A stretch of 64,000 bases of DNA from NCBI RefSeq assembly GCF_001307105.1, contig NZ_LGYN01000026.1, forward strand, positions 124,001 to 188,000, in the 5' to 3' direction. Positions 27,409 through 36,856 of the stretch are shown here, piece after piece (the stretch's first letter is position 1; every line of letters starts with the position of its first letter). This DNA comes from Bacillus australimaris. Its GTDB lineage: Bacteria; Bacillota; Bacilli; Bacillales; Bacillaceae. The notes below the pieces were generated by a model. The model did not search any database. It saw only the letters and a program-made list of their open reading frames with translations, and had not been told where the DNA came from. The position numbers were made by a program, and so were the translations under genes.

Positions 27409-28749
27409 TTACATAAATGGTAATTTAAAGCCCTTTTTCTTTCCTTTGGACATGTTGGTCATCTGCTTCATCATCTTTTTCATTTCGTCAAATTGCTTTA
27501 AAAGGCGATTGACTTCCTGTACAGATGTTCCGCTTCCTTTTGCAATCCGTTTTCTTCGGCTTGCATTGATGACCTCTGGCTGTTCTTTTTCCTCAGTCGT
27601 CATTGATTTAATGATCGCTTCAATGTGATTGAGCTGCTTTTCGTCTACTTGGACGTTTTTGAGCCCTTTCATTTTACCGGCTCCCGGCATCATTTGGATC
27701 AATTCATCAAGTGGACCCATATTACGAACTTGGCCAAGCTGCTCGAGGAAATCGTCGAGTGTGAAGCTCATTGTCCGCATTTTTTGCTCAAGCTCTTTCG
27801 CTTTATCTTGGTCGACGTTTGCCTGTGCTTTTTCAATAAGCGTGAGCACATCTCCCATGCCAAGAATTCTTGATGCCATACGCTCCGGATGGAATGGTTC
27901 AATGGCATCAAGCTTTTCTCCTAGAGCAGCGAATTTAATTGGCGTATTGGTGACAGCTCGAATAGAAAGTGCTGCACCGCCTCTTGTATCACCGTCTAGT
28001 TTTGTTAGAACGACACCTGTTAAACCAAGCTGTTCATTAAAGCTTTTTGCAACATTGACAGCATCTTGACCTGTCATAGAGTCAACAACAAGGAAAATTT
28101 CTTCTGGACTCGCTACTTCTTTTACTTTCTGAAGTTCATCCATCAATTCTTCATCAATATGAAGACGTCCTGCTGTATCTAAAATGACATAATCATGGTG
28201 TTCTTCTTTCGCTTTTTCAATTGCCTGTTTGGCAATTTCGACAGGGCTGACTTGATCACCTAATGAAAACACCGGCATATCAAGCTGTTTCCCGAGCGTT
28301 TGAAGCTGCTGGATCGCTGCTGGTCTGTAAATATCTGCAGCCACCATCATCGGCTTGCGGTTATGTTTTTTGCGAAGTAAATTGGCAAGCTTCCCAGTTG
28401 TGGTTGTTTTACCTGCCCCTTGAAGACCAACCATCATAATGACGGTCGGAGATTTTTTCGCTACAGCGATCTTACTCTCTTCTCCGCCCATTAATTCAGT
28501 GAGTTCTTCTTTTACAACTTTAATGACCTGTTGTCCCGGGGTAAGGCTTTTCATGACCTCTTGTCCAACTGCCCGCTCACTTACTTTTTTCACAAAGTCT
28601 TTGACTACTTTAAAATTGACGTCAGCTTCAAGAAGGGCAAGGCGTACCTCGCGCATCATTTCTTTTACATCTTGTTCTGACACTTTTCCTTTGCCGCGGA
28701 TTTTTGAAATCGTCTGCTGCAGTCGGTCGGCTAATCCTTCAAATGCCAT
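27409..28749 (-). CDS. ffh: Signal recognition particle protein Ffh (SRP54)
   Basis: A 446-residue GTPase, the usual length. The N domain (1-90) is followed by the G domain, with P-loop GLQGAGKT at about 108-115, 'ILDTAGRLHIDEELM' and 'TKLDGDTRGGAAL'. The Met-rich M domain (about 300-446) binds 4.5S RNA and signal sequences and ends with the basic 'SKGKKKGFKLPFM'. Ffh delivers nascent membrane proteins to FtsY. It follows ylxM by 13 bases. Confidence 0.98.
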   Translation of the reverse strand: MAFEGLADRLQQTISKIRGKGKVSEQDVKEMMREVRLALLEADVNFKVVKDFVKKVSERAVGQEVMKSLTPGQQVIKVVKEELTELMGGEESKIAVAKKSPTVIMMVGLQGAGKTTTTGKLANLLRKKHNRKPMMVAADIYRPAAIQQLQTLGKQLDMPVFSLGDQVSPVEIAKQAIEKAKEEHHDYVILDTAGRLHIDEELMDELQKVKEVASPEEIFLVVDSMTGQDAVNVAKSFNEQLGLTGVVLTKLDGDTRGGAALSIRAVTNTPIKFAALGEKLDAIEPFHPERMASRILGMGDVLTLIEKAQANVDQDKAKELEQKMRTMSFTLDDFLEQLGQVRNMGPLDELIQMMPGAGKMKGLKNVQVDEKQLNHIEAIIKSMTTEEKEQPEVINASRRKRIAKGSGTSVQEVNRLLKQFDEMKKMMKQMTNMSKGKKKGFKLPFM

Positions 28750-28762
28750 ACTGTGCCGCCTC

Positions 28763-29095
28763 CTAATCTAATTTCTCAAGCGATTCAATTAAAGCTTCTG
28801 CTTCTTCCGTTTGTGCGGAATCTGCTACAAGCTCTCTCATTTTTGTGAGAAGTTCTTTACGCTCTTTAAATTTCTTAAACAAGAGCAGCTTTTCTTCATA
28901 TTGTTCAAGCATCGCTTCAGTCCGTTTAATATTATCATAAACAGCCTGCCTTGATACTTCATATTCATCCGCAATTTCACCGAGGGAAAAATCGTCTAGG
29001 TAGTAAAGCGACATGTAGCTCTTTTGCTTTGCGGTCAACAACGATTGATAGAAGTCAAACAAGTAATTCATTCTCGTTGTTTTTTCAAGCGTCAT
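28763..29095 (-). CDS. ylxM: YlxM, SRP-associated helix-turn-helix protein
   Basis: A 110-residue protein from the ATG at 29093-29095 (AAGGGGAG upstream). The frame opens nine codons earlier without support. A sigma-70 region 4-like HTH is visible: '[20 protein letters not shown]' then '[11 protein letters not shown]'. YlxM is cotranscribed with ffh in Firmicutes and reported to modulate the SRP GTPase in some species. Here it is the first gene of a ylxM–ffh unit with a strong promoter. Confidence 0.95.
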   Translation of the reverse strand: MTLEKTTRMNYLFDFYQSLLTAKQKSYMSLYYLDDFSLGEIADEYEVSRQAVYDNIKRTEAMLEQYEEKLLLFKKFKERKELLTKMRELVADSAQTEEAEALIESLEKLD

Positions 29096-29139
29096 GGGCT
29101 CTCTCCCCTTTGTTAAGTTCATTCCCTTTACATCAACTA

Positions 29140-29168
29140 AGTTTACACGGTTCTCTCTTGTGTGTCAA
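29140..29168 (-). promoter_or_regulatory. Sigma-A promoter of ylxM–ffh
   Basis: A perfect -35 TTGACA (29163-29168) and a -10 TAAACT (29140-29145) with a 17-base spacer lie about 45 bases before ylxM, after the ftsY terminator. Confidence 0.75.
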
Positions 29169-29203
29169 GTTTTTATCTTGTCACTTGATAGAGCAGCGTA
29201 TAA

Positions 29204-29236
29204 ATAAAAATGCCAGCAGTTTTGCCGGCATTTTTG
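29204..29236 (-). terminator. Rho-independent terminator after ftsY
   Basis: A 13-position stem (29206-29218 with 29223-29235, AAAAATGCCxGCA type) with a four-base loop is followed by TTTTTATTTAT on the minus strand. It ends the rnc–smc–ftsY transcript. Confidence 0.85.
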
Positions 29237-30223
29237 TTAGTCTTGTTGATCAATTACGTCTGAGAATAATCCATACACATACGATTCTGCATCGAACTCT
29301 TGCAGATCGTCCACCTTTTCACCTAAACCGACAAGCTTCACGGGGATGTTCAGCTCATTTCGAATCGCAAGAACAATCCCGCCTTTTGCAGTACCGTCCA
29401 GCTTTGTTAAAGCAATCCCTGTTACATTTGTCGCTTTAGAAAATTCCTTGGCTTGTGCCATCGCGTTTTGACCCGTTGTTGCATCAAGGGCGAGCAAAAC
29501 TTCATGCGGGGCATCTGGAATTTCGCGCTCAATGACTCTTTTGACCTTCTCCAGCTCTTTCATCAAGTTGACTTTGTTTTGAAGTCTTCCAGCTGTATCG
29601 CAGATGAGGACATCCGCATTTTTTGCTTTTGCTGATTGAACAGCATCATAGATCACCGCTGCTGGATCAGAGCCAGCTGTTTGTTTGACGACAGGGACAC
29701 CTGAACGCTCTCCCCAAACTTCAAGCTGCTCAATGGCACCGGCACGGAACGTATCACCAGCTGCTAAAATGACGGATTTCCCTTCATTTTTCAGCTTGTT
29801 TGCAAGCTTGCCGATGGTCGTTGTTTTCCCAACGCCGTTGACACCTACAAATAAAATGATATTTAAACGACCGTCTTCAATATTCAGTGCAGAGATTTGT
29901 TCCTCTCCACTATTATAGATTTCAACCAGTTTTTCAGAAATCACCGCTTGTACTTCACTCGGGTCTTGAATGTTTCTTAATTTCACTTCTTTTTTCAGCT
30001 CATCAATCAGTTCCATCACAGTAGTGAAACCAACATCAGCGCCGATTAAAACCTCTTCCAGTTCTTCAAAAAAGTCTTCGTCGACTTTGCGGTAGCGAGA
30101 AATCAGTTCATTTACTTTTCCTTGGAAGGAGTTTCTCGTTTTTTCAAGTCCGTCTTTAAACTTTTCTGATACTGAATCGGTTTGCTGCGTAAATTTTTCT
30201 TTTAATTTCTTAAAAAAGCTCAT
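29237..30223 (-). CDS. ftsY: Signal recognition particle receptor FtsY
   Basis: A 328-residue SRP-type GTPase from the ATG at 30221-30223 (GGAGG 11 bases upstream; the further 11 codons overlap smc). It starts MSFFKKLKEKFTQQTDSV, has a short amphipathic N-terminus and an NG domain with P-loop 'GVNGVGKTTTIGKLANKL', 'GDTFRAGAIEQLEVWGER', 'CDTAGRLQNK' and 'TKLDGTAKGG'. It docks SRP–ribosome complexes at the membrane translocon. Confidence 0.98.
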   Translation of the reverse strand: MSFFKKLKEKFTQQTDSVSEKFKDGLEKTRNSFQGKVNELISRYRKVDEDFFEELEEVLIGADVGFTTVMELIDELKKEVKLRNIQDPSEVQAVISEKLVEIYNSGEEQISALNIEDGRLNIILFVGVNGVGKTTTIGKLANKLKNEGKSVILAAGDTFRAGAIEQLEVWGERSGVPVVKQTAGSDPAAVIYDAVQSAKAKNADVLICDTAGRLQNKVNLMKELEKVKRVIEREIPDAPHEVLLALDATTGQNAMAQAKEFSKATNVTGIALTKLDGTAKGGIVLAIRNELNIPVKLVGLGEKVDDLQEFDAESYVYGLFSDVIDQQD

Positions 30224-30245
30224 TTGTTCAATAACCTCCCTTTCA

Positions 30246-33200
30246 TTACTGGACAAGCTCTTTCGTTTCTTCTAGTTTGACAGATACAAGCTTGGAAACG
30301 CCTGACTCCTGCATCGTCACGCCGTAGAGTACATCTGCTTCTTCCATTGTTCCCTTGCGGTGTGTAATGACAATGAACTGTGTTTCTTCGCTGTATTTCT
30401 TTAAATATTGCGCAAAACGGAAAACATTTGCTTCATCAAGCGCCGCTTCTACCTCATCTAATACACAGAATGGAACAGGTCTGACTTTTAAGATAGAAAA
30501 TAGTAAAGCGATCGCTGTTAATGCTCTCTCTCCGCCTGAAAGCAGGCTTAAATTTTGCAGTTTTTTGCCTGGAGGCTGTGCAACAATTTCAACGCCAGAG
30601 TTGAGTAAATCAGTTGGATCTGTGAGCTTAAGATCTGCTCTTCCGCCGCCAAATAATGCTTGGAAAACAGTTTCAAAGTGTGCGCGAATTTGAGAGAATG
30701 TTTCAGAGAAGCGCTTTGTCATCTCTTGATCCATTTCCTCGATGACTTGGAATAGTGTATTTTTCGCTTCTGTCAGATCATTCCGCTGCTCTGTTAAGAA
30801 GAGATAGCGTTCATTCACACGTTCATACTCATCAATGCTGCCTAAGTTTACTGTTCCAAGCTCTTCAATGGCTAGTTTAATCAGCTTCACTCGTTTTCTT
30901 GCTTCATCTGGCGATAACGTCAACTGATACATCTCTTTTGCTCCTTCAAACGAAAGGGCATATTCTTCGTTCAAATAAGCGATCAGGTTGTCGAGCTCGA
31001 CTTCCATACGGCCAAGCTTAATTTCTTCATCTTTTAAGCCTGTCGTAAGCTGTTTGTAAAGACGCTTTTGTTCTTTTAGTTCACGTTCAGCAAATTCTAA
31101 TGTTTCAGAAAGAGCAAGACGCTGTTTACGACGCTCTGAAATAAGTGTGGTCGTTTTGTTTTTGTTTTCCAGCTTCTCTTTCGCCGCTTCTTCCAGCTGT
31201 TCTGCCCCGCTTGAACTTGATGACATTTCACTTGTTAAGAGTGACAGATCTTCTCTTGTTTCGATCAGTGTCTGTTCTGCCTCTTCTAATTCAGCCATTA
31301 GGCTTGAAAGCTTTTCTTGTTCATTCGCTAAGGACTGCTCTTTTTTTGCAAGCGTGATTTTCAGCTCTGTTAATTCGGTAGAAATGGTTTCTTTCGTTGA
31401 GCTTTGCGTCTGCTTTCGTTTTGTTAGCGTATTGATTTCTTCATCAAGAGCCGTTAGTTTCTCACCTATAGAAGCTTCAAGTTCAACCTGCTTTTTGTCC
31501 TTATCCGCAAGTTCAGTAGAACGCTGCTGCAATTCTTCTTTTTCTTGATCATAGAGTTCAAGATGAGCATTGATATTTTTTTCTGCTACTTGCAGTTCAT
31601 ATAGTTTCCCTTTGAGCTCTTGCTGCTTTTCTCGAAGCGTTTCGCCGCGCTGACGCAGTTCGTTTAATTGGTTTTCATTTGCTCCAATCAATTGCTTCGT
31701 TTCTTTTGTTTCTTTTTCAAGGATCGTTGTTTTCTCTTCCATTTCAACGAGCTGCTTTGTTAACGTTTCGATTTCTCGGTTTCTTGAAAGAAGCGAGTTG
31801 TTTTTTTTCTTGACGCCGCCACCGGTCATTGAACCGCCGGGATTCACGACATCTCCATCAAGGGTCACGATGCGGTAACGATGCCCAAGCATTTTCGCCA
31901 GTTCATTGGCGCCTTTTAAGTCTCTAACAATCAGCACCGTTCCAAGCAAGTTCTGAATGACCTTTTGATACGTTTCGTCAAAGGAAACGAGGTGACTCGC
32001 TACGCCGATAAATGCAGCATGCTGCTCTGCTGTTTGGACATCTCTAAGCTGAATGGATCTTTCTTTGATCACATTCATTGGCAGGAAGGTCGCACGTCCA
32101 AAGGAATGCTGCTTTAAGTAGCCAATTGCTTGTCTCGCAGCTGCTTCGTTTTCCGTGACTACATGCTGCGTTGCTGCACCTAGCGCAATTTCAATCGCTG
32201 TTTCATACTGCTGATCCGTTTGAATCAGTTCTGCAATAGCACCATGAATACCGCCTAATCGTTCTTTTGCCTTTAAGACCTCTTTCACACCTTGGAAAAA
32301 GCCTGAGAAGTCTTCCTGCATGGATTCAAGCATCTCTTTTTTCGATTTTGCCTGCTGTACATATTGATAGGCTTGGTAAAGAGCCGTTTCTTTTTTCTCG
32401 TATTGTCGTTTCATTTGTTCAAGCTTTTGTTCTGCTTCTCTAAAACGTTTTACCTGGGCCAGAATGTCTTCTTCTAATGCTGAAAGCTGCTGCTCAGCAT
32501 CTGTTTTCTTTTCTTTAACAGACACTCGTTCTTCGATATGTTTCTGATTATTTTGCGTTAGCCGTTCTAACTGCATGGCGGCTTGTCGCTGCTGCTCTTC
32601 TAGTAATGTACGTTCATTCCGAATAGAAGCTTGTTCATTAAGCAAATCAAAATAATCGCTTTTCAGCTGCTCAATTTGACCTTCCACATCTTCACTATGA
32701 AGCGACAACTGATGCTGCTTTGTTTTCACTTCATCTTTTAGCTGCTGCACTTCATTTTGCAGGCTGTCCCGCGTGATTTTCTGCTGCTCAATCTTTTCAG
32801 TTAACAGCGCCTGCTTTTCAGTTAAACGGACGAGTGTTTCTTCTAACTGCCCTTGGTTTGCAGCTGCATTTTTTTTCCGTTCTTTGAGCACTTCTTTTTT
32901 TCCTTCAAGCTTTTCTAATTCCTCACTTGTGAAAAGAAGAACTTCTTGCAGGTCATTAATTGATTCGTCAAGCGCTTGAATGCGGTCTCTCGACTCTTCA
33001 ATTTTGGCTTCTTTTGCTTGAATATCTGTGGACTGCTTCATTTCATCTTGTTTGAAGCGCTCGACAGCTTCACCAAGTGTTGTCCATTTTTCATGAAGAG
33101 CTTCGATATCATGAACAGTCAGGGCAATTTCGACATTTTCAAGCTCTTCTTTTTTTTGCAGATAGTCCTTTGCAATGGATGCTTGCATTCTTAATGGTTC

Positions 33201-33806
33201 TACTTGATCTTCTAGTTCATGCAGAATATCTTCCACTCGGTTTAAATTGTCCTGCGTTTCAAACAGTTTATTCTCGGCTTTTTTCTTTCTTGTTTTATAT
33301 TTCAAAACACCAGCCGCTTCTTCAAAGATACTTCTTCTCTCTTCTGCCTTACTTGATAGAATTTCCTCTACCTTTCCTTGGCTGATGATTGAAAAAGCTT
33401 CTTTTCCAAGGCCTGAATCCATGAAAAGATCAATAATATCCTTTAAGCGGACAGATTGATTGTTTATGAGAAATTCACTTTCTCCTGAACGATAAACCCT
33501 TCTTGTCACACTGACTTCGTGAAAATCGATCGGTAAAAAGTGATCTTCGTTATCTAATGTTAAAGTCACCTCTGCTAGGTTGACTCTTTTTCTTGAGTCA
33601 CTTCCTGCAAAGATGATGTCTTCCATTTTTCCTCCGCGAAGGCTTTTCGCTGATTGTTCTCCAAGCACCCAGCGGATGGCATCGGTAATATTACTTTTGC
33701 CGCTTCCGTTAGGTCCAACGACAGCTGTGACCCCTTTGACAAAGTCCACGGTCACTCGCTGTGCAAAAGATTTGAATCCTATCACGTCTAAACGTTTGAG
33801 GAACAT
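30246..33806 (-). CDS. smc: Chromosome segregation/condensation ATPase SMC
   Basis: A 1186-residue SMC, the B. subtilis length. The head has Walker A GPNGSGKSN at 32-40. Long coiled coils flank a hinge (about 500-660, with the GGSMTGGG element just after). The ABC signature LSGGERALTA and Walker B 'FCVLDEVEAALDEAN' lie near the C-terminus. With ScpA/ScpB it condenses and individualises sister chromosomes from parS outward. It lies between rnc and ftsY, as usual in Bacilli. Confidence 0.98.
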   Translation of the reverse strand: MFLKRLDVIGFKSFAQRVTVDFVKGVTAVVGPNGSGKSNITDAIRWVLGEQSAKSLRGGKMEDIIFAGSDSRKRVNLAEVTLTLDNEDHFLPIDFHEVSVTRRVYRSGESEFLINNQSVRLKDIIDLFMDSGLGKEAFSIISQGKVEEILSSKAEERRSIFEEAAGVLKYKTRKKKAENKLFETQDNLNRVEDILHELEDQVEPLRMQASIAKDYLQKKEELENVEIALTVHDIEALHEKWTTLGEAVERFKQDEMKQSTDIQAKEAKIEESRDRIQALDESINDLQEVLLFTSEELEKLEGKKEVLKERKKNAAANQGQLEETLVRLTEKQALLTEKIEQQKITRDSLQNEVQQLKDEVKTKQHQLSLHSEDVEGQIEQLKSDYFDLLNEQASIRNERTLLEEQQRQAAMQLERLTQNNQKHIEERVSVKEKKTDAEQQLSALEEDILAQVKRFREAEQKLEQMKRQYEKKETALYQAYQYVQQAKSKKEMLESMQEDFSGFFQGVKEVLKAKERLGGIHGAIAELIQTDQQYETAIEIALGAATQHVVTENEAAARQAIGYLKQHSFGRATFLPMNVIKERSIQLRDVQTAEQHAAFIGVASHLVSFDETYQKVIQNLLGTVLIVRDLKGANELAKMLGHRYRIVTLDGDVVNPGGSMTGGGVKKKNNSLLSRNREIETLTKQLVEMEEKTTILEKETKETKQLIGANENQLNELRQRGETLREKQQELKGKLYELQVAEKNINAHLELYDQEKEELQQRSTELADKDKKQVELEASIGEKLTALDEEINTLTKRKQTQSSTKETISTELTELKITLAKKEQSLANEQEKLSSLMAELEEAEQTLIETREDLSLLTSEMSSSSSGAEQLEEAAKEKLENKNKTTTLISERRKQRLALSETLEFAERELKEQKRLYKQLTTGLKDEEIKLGRMEVELDNLIAYLNEEYALSFEGAKEMYQLTLSPDEARKRVKLIKLAIEELGTVNLGSIDEYERVNERYLFLTEQRNDLTEAKNTLFQVIEEMDQEMTKRFSETFSQIRAHFETVFQALFGGGRADLKLTDPTDLLNSGVEIVAQPPGKKLQNLSLLSGGERALTAIALLFSILKVRPVPFCVLDEVEAALDEANVFRFAQYLKKYSEETQFIVITHRKGTMEEADVLYGVTMQESGVSKLVSVKLEETKELVQ

Positions 33807-33838
33807 GAGAGTGATCCTCCTTATGTATTTAAAGTACT

Positions 33839-33871
33839 ATCATCTTACCATATGAAGTGAAAAAAGATGAT
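33839..33871. repeat. Inverted repeat before smc
   Basis: A perfect 8-base inverted repeat, ATCATCTT (33839-33846) and AAGATGAT (33864-33871), has a 17-base loop. One arm overlaps an extended -10-like TGGTAAGAT on the minus strand, about 45 bases before smc. It could be an operator or an mRNA 5' hairpin, or chance in AT-rich DNA. Confidence 0.35.
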
Positions 33872-33884
33872 GGAAAACAGAGTG

Positions 33885-33912
33885 AAATCCCCCTGAATGA
33901 CGAGGGGGATTT
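33885..33912 (-). terminator. Hairpin after rnc
   Basis: AAATCCCCCT (33885-33894) pairs with AGGGGGATTT (33903-33912). On the minus strand only TTTC follows, so it may be a weak terminator or processing hairpin between rnc and smc. Confidence 0.55.
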
Positions 33913-34655
33913 TATTGGTTCATATGATGTTTCTGCAATTTAGCAAGTGCTTCCTGTGCAGCGTGCTGTTCTGCTTCTTTTTTAGAGCGTCCATTTCCAA
34001 CTCCGAGTACTTCGCCTCGAAGGGATACATTCGCTTCAAATTCCCGGTTATGTGCAGGACCCTTTTCATGCAGGATACGGTATTCCAGCACACCTTTTCC
34101 ATCGCGCTGTACAAATTCTTGCAGCTGGCTTTTAAAGTCCATGACGTGCGAGAACGCTCCGTCGTTAATCTTCGGATAAACGTACGCTTCTAGGAATCGT
34201 TCAACTGGCTCCAGTCCCTGATCTAAGTAAAGGGCACCGATAAATGCCTCGAATACGTCCGCTAAGAGTGCTGGGCGTTTTCTGCCGCCTGTCATTTCTT
34301 CGCCCTTTCCTAAAAGTACAAGGTCTCCGAATGACAGTTCATGTGCCAATGACACAAGTGACGGTTCACAGACGATTGCCGCTCTCAGTTTCGTTAAATC
34401 TCCCTCGCTCATCGCTGGATATTTCGCAAATAAGAACTGAGAGATGGTCAATTCCAAAACAGCATCTCCTAAAAATTCAAGTCTTTCATTGTCCTCGTAT
34501 GGCTTTTTTCGGTGTTCATTCACATAAGAGGAATGGGTAAAGGCTTGATAAAGAAGTTTTTCATTTTTGAAGTGTACTGAAATGCGCTGCTGGAATTCTC
34601 TAAATTGCTCTAGTTTTTTGCTCTGTTTCTGTTTGTCTTTATATTGTTTTGGCAT
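33912..34655 (-). CDS. rnc: Ribonuclease III
   Basis: A 247-residue RNase III. The catalytic signature is '[20 protein letters not shown]'. The acidic residues of the second metal site lie in '[20 protein letters not shown]'. The C-terminal double-stranded RNA-binding domain contains '[20 protein letters not shown]'. It matures rRNA and scRNA and silences prophage toxin mRNAs in B. subtilis. It precedes smc and is followed by a hairpin. Confidence 0.98.
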   Translation of the reverse strand: MPKQYKDKQKQSKKLEQFREFQQRISVHFKNEKLLYQAFTHSSYVNEHRKKPYEDNERLEFLGDAVLELTISQFLFAKYPAMSEGDLTKLRAAIVCEPSLVSLAHELSFGDLVLLGKGEEMTGGRKRPALLADVFEAFIGALYLDQGLEPVERFLEAYVYPKINDGAFSHVMDFKSQLQEFVQRDGKGVLEYRILHEKGPAHNREFEANVSLRGEVLGVGNGRSKKEAEQHAAQEALAKLQKHHMNQ

Positions 34656-34669
34656 AGCAACCTCCAGGT

Positions 34670-34701
34670 AGGCGTAATCGCCTTTAAGGATACTGATTAT
34701 A
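34670..34701 (-). promoter_or_regulatory. Possible rnc promoter and 5' hairpin
   Basis: A perfect -10 TATAAT stands at 34696-34701, but the hexamer 17 bases upstream (TGCATG) is a poor -35. Between the -10 and the ribosome-binding site the leader contains AGGCG-(4)-CGCCT (34670-34683), a small perfect hairpin just before GGAGG. The -10 is persuasive; the promoter as a whole is not proven. Confidence 0.4.
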
Positions 34702-34797
34702 TGGAGTCTCTCTTTCTACATGCAGGGAAACATTGCTCCCAGCATCTGAAAAAGGCTGACAATTGATCAGCTGAATGTGTTGAAACTAACATAAATT

Positions 34798-34831
34798 TTC
34801 AAAGTCCCGTCATGAAAGAGGACGGGACTTT
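34798..34831 (-). terminator. Rho-independent terminator after acpP
   Basis: The arms 34801-34811 and 34821-34831 pair perfectly (AAAGTCCCGTC type) around a nine-base loop. On the minus strand TTTGAAAATTT follows. It ends the fatty-acid gene transcript before rnc. Confidence 0.75.
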
Positions 34832-34838
34832 GTTATGC

Positions 34839-35072
34839 TTATTGCTGGTTATTTATGTAGTTCACAGCGTCACCGACTGTTGCAATTTTTTCAGCATCTT
34901 CGTCAGAAATTTCCATATCGAACTCATCTTCAAGTTCCATAACTAGCTCAACTACATCAAGGGAATCAGCGCCTAAATCTTCTTTAAATGAAGCTTCCAT
35001 TTTCACGTCAGCCTCATCAACGCCAAGGCGGTCTACAATAATTTTTGTTACACGCTCTAATACGTCTGCCAT
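34839..35072 (-). CDS. acpP: Acyl carrier protein
   Basis: A 77-residue acidic protein with the phosphopantetheine attachment site Ser37 in [11 protein letters not shown]. It carries acyl chains for fatty acid and phospholipid synthesis and the PlsX reaction. It ends the fapR–plsX–fabD–fabG–acpP cluster. The 81-base gap after fabG suggests an additional promoter for this abundant protein. Confidence 0.98.
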   Translation of the reverse strand: MADVLERVTKIIVDRLGVDEADVKMEASFKEDLGADSLDVVELVMELEDEFDMEISDEDAEKIATVGDAVNYINNQQ

Positions 35073-35095
35073 TGCCTTTCACCTCCCCTCAAAGT

Positions 35096-35101
35096 ATTAT
35101 A
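35096..35101 (-). promoter_or_regulatory. -10 box of a possible acpP promoter
   Basis: TATAAT at 35096-35101 (minus strand) lies about 25 bases before acpP, and GGGGAGGTG is the ribosome-binding site. No good -35 is seen at 16-18 bases. B. subtilis acpA is known to have extra transcription of its own. Confidence 0.45.
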
Positions 35102-35153
35102 GTTGATTCGTTTTTAAAAAACTAGAGAAAACCTAATGAAATTTTGATATTTC

Positions 35154-35897
35154 TTAGGACATGACCATTCCGCCATCTACTTGGATGGTTTGGCCTGTAA
35201 TATAACCTGCTCCTTCTGAAGCTAAAAAGACAACAACGTTGCTAATATCTTCAGGTGCACCAAAGCGTGCGAGCGGGATTTGTTTAAGCATTTCAGTCTG
35301 TACATTGTCATCAAGCTTGTCTGTCATATCTGTTGAAATAAAGCCTGGTGCTACAGCATTGACTGTAATATGGCGGGTTGCCAGCTCTTTTGCTGTTGTT
35401 TTCGTTAATCCGATGACGCCCGCTTTTGCTGCAACGTAGTTTGCTTGTCCAGGGTTTCCACATACACCAACCACTGAAGCCAAATTGATGATTCTTCCGC
35501 TTCTCTGCTTCATCATTTGACGTGTCACGGCCTTTGTACAGTTAAAGACACCTTTTAAGTTTATGTTAATGACATCATCCCATTCATTCTCTTTCATTCT
35601 CATGAGCAGATTGTCCTTTGTGATCCCTGCATTATTCACAAGAATGTCAATTGAACCAAAGGTATCAATGGCTTGTTTGATCATTGCTTGTACTTCTTCG
35701 GCATTTGAAACATCAGCTTTCACAGCAAATGCCTGCTGGCCAAGTGCTTTGATTTCATCTACGACTTCATTTGCTTTTGCTTCGTTTCCTGAATAGTTCA
35801 CGACAACATTTGCACCACTTTTCGCTAGATCGATCGCAATGGAACGGCCAATCCCGCGTGATGCACCTGTTACAACGGCTGTTTTATTCGTAAGCAT
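35154..35897 (-). CDS. fabG: 3-oxoacyl-[acyl-carrier-protein] reductase FabG
   Basis: A 247-residue short-chain dehydrogenase from the ATG at 35895-35897, which overlaps the fabD stop (TGATG). An in-frame TTG lies one codon earlier. The NADPH motif TGASRGIG is at about 10-17 and the catalytic Ser-Tyr-Lys at about 141/154/158 ('YVAAK'). 'VNNAGIT' and 'PGFISTDMT' are also present. It reduces beta-ketoacyl-ACP in fatty acid elongation. Confidence 0.97.
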   Translation of the reverse strand: MLTNKTAVVTGASRGIGRSIAIDLAKSGANVVVNYSGNEAKANEVVDEIKALGQQAFAVKADVSNAEEVQAMIKQAIDTFGSIDILVNNAGITKDNLLMRMKENEWDDVININLKGVFNCTKAVTRQMMKQRSGRIINLASVVGVCGNPGQANYVAAKAGVIGLTKTTAKELATRHITVNAVAPGFISTDMTDKLDDNVQTEMLKQIPLARFGAPEDISNVVVFLASEGAGYITGQTIQVDGGMVMS

Positions 35898-36841
35898 CAA
35901 GAATCCCCCTTCAATGTTTGAATGGCTGCTTCAATGGTTTCTTGATCTGAAACGGAAATCGTCGTCAAACGGCGATTGACCTTTTTCACAAGACCTGAAA
36001 GCACCTTGCCAGGACCAATTTCAATAAATGTTGTTACGCCTAAATCAATGAGGCGTTCCACACTTTCTTCAAAAAGAACTGGAGAATACAGTTGTTCAAT
36101 GAGTTTTGTCTCAATGTCATCACGAGATGTCACGATGTCTGCTGTGACATTTGAGATGACTGGTGTTTTGGCATCCGTAATATCTAGCTTTGACAGAACA
36201 TCTGTGAATTTTTCAGCGGCTGGTTTCATTAGTGCAGAATGGAAAGGTCCGCTTACTTCAAGGGCAATTGCGCGTTTTGCGCCTTTTTCTTTTGCTTTCT
36301 CCGAAGCAAGTTCGACCCCTTTTGCTGTACCAGAGATTACGATTTGACCAGGGCAGTTTAAGTTCGCGAGTTCAACAAGCTGACCGCTTTCTGTCACTTC
36401 CTTTGTCACTTCTAAAAGCGCCGCTTTGTCTAAGCCGAGAATCGCTGCCATAGCGCCTTCTCCTGCTGGAACAGCTTCATTCATTAATTCGCCGCGCTTT
36501 CTAACTGCATACACAGCATCTTTAAATGAAAGTGCACCTGCTGCAACGAGGGCTGTGTATTCACCAAGACTGTGTCCTGCTGCATAATCTGCTTTGATTC
36601 CGCTCTCTTCAAATCTCTTTAAGATGGCGATACTTGTCGTTAAAAGAGCTGGCTGCGCGTTATACGTGAGCGTCAGTTCTTCTGCATCTCCTTCAAAAAT
36701 CATAGAAGATAAGTCAAAACCGAGGGTCTTGTCTGCTTCTTCAAATACAGCTTTAGATACGGCTTCCTGGTCAAATAAATCTTTTCCCATGCCAATTTTT
36801 TGGGAGCCTTGGCCAGGGAATAAAAATGCAATTTTAGTCAT
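35897..36841 (-). CDS. fabD: Malonyl-CoA:ACP transacylase FabD
   Basis: A 314-residue acyltransferase with the nucleophile Ser91 in GHSLGE, the N-terminal '[12 protein letters not shown]' oxyanion loop and the later 'SGPFHSALM' His. It loads malonyl groups on ACP for chain elongation. It lies 15 bases after plsX and overlaps fabG, consistent with one FapR-controlled operon. Confidence 0.97.
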   Translation of the reverse strand: MTKIAFLFPGQGSQKIGMGKDLFDQEAVSKAVFEEADKTLGFDLSSMIFEGDAEELTLTYNAQPALLTTSIAILKRFEESGIKADYAAGHSLGEYTALVAAGALSFKDAVYAVRKRGELMNEAVPAGEGAMAAILGLDKAALLEVTKEVTESGQLVELANLNCPGQIVISGTAKGVELASEKAKEKGAKRAIALEVSGPFHSALMKPAAEKFTDVLSKLDITDAKTPVISNVTADIVTSRDDIETKLIEQLYSPVLFEESVERLIDLGVTTFIEIGPGKVLSGLVKKVNRRLTTISVSDQETIEAAIQTLKGDS

Positions 36842-36856
36842 GTTGCTCTACCTCCA

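Noticed and set aside
31147-31548. Ser-rich plus-strand frame inside smc
   Set aside because: The reverse complement of SMC coiled-coil codons gives Ser/Phe/Val runs; no independent coding signal.
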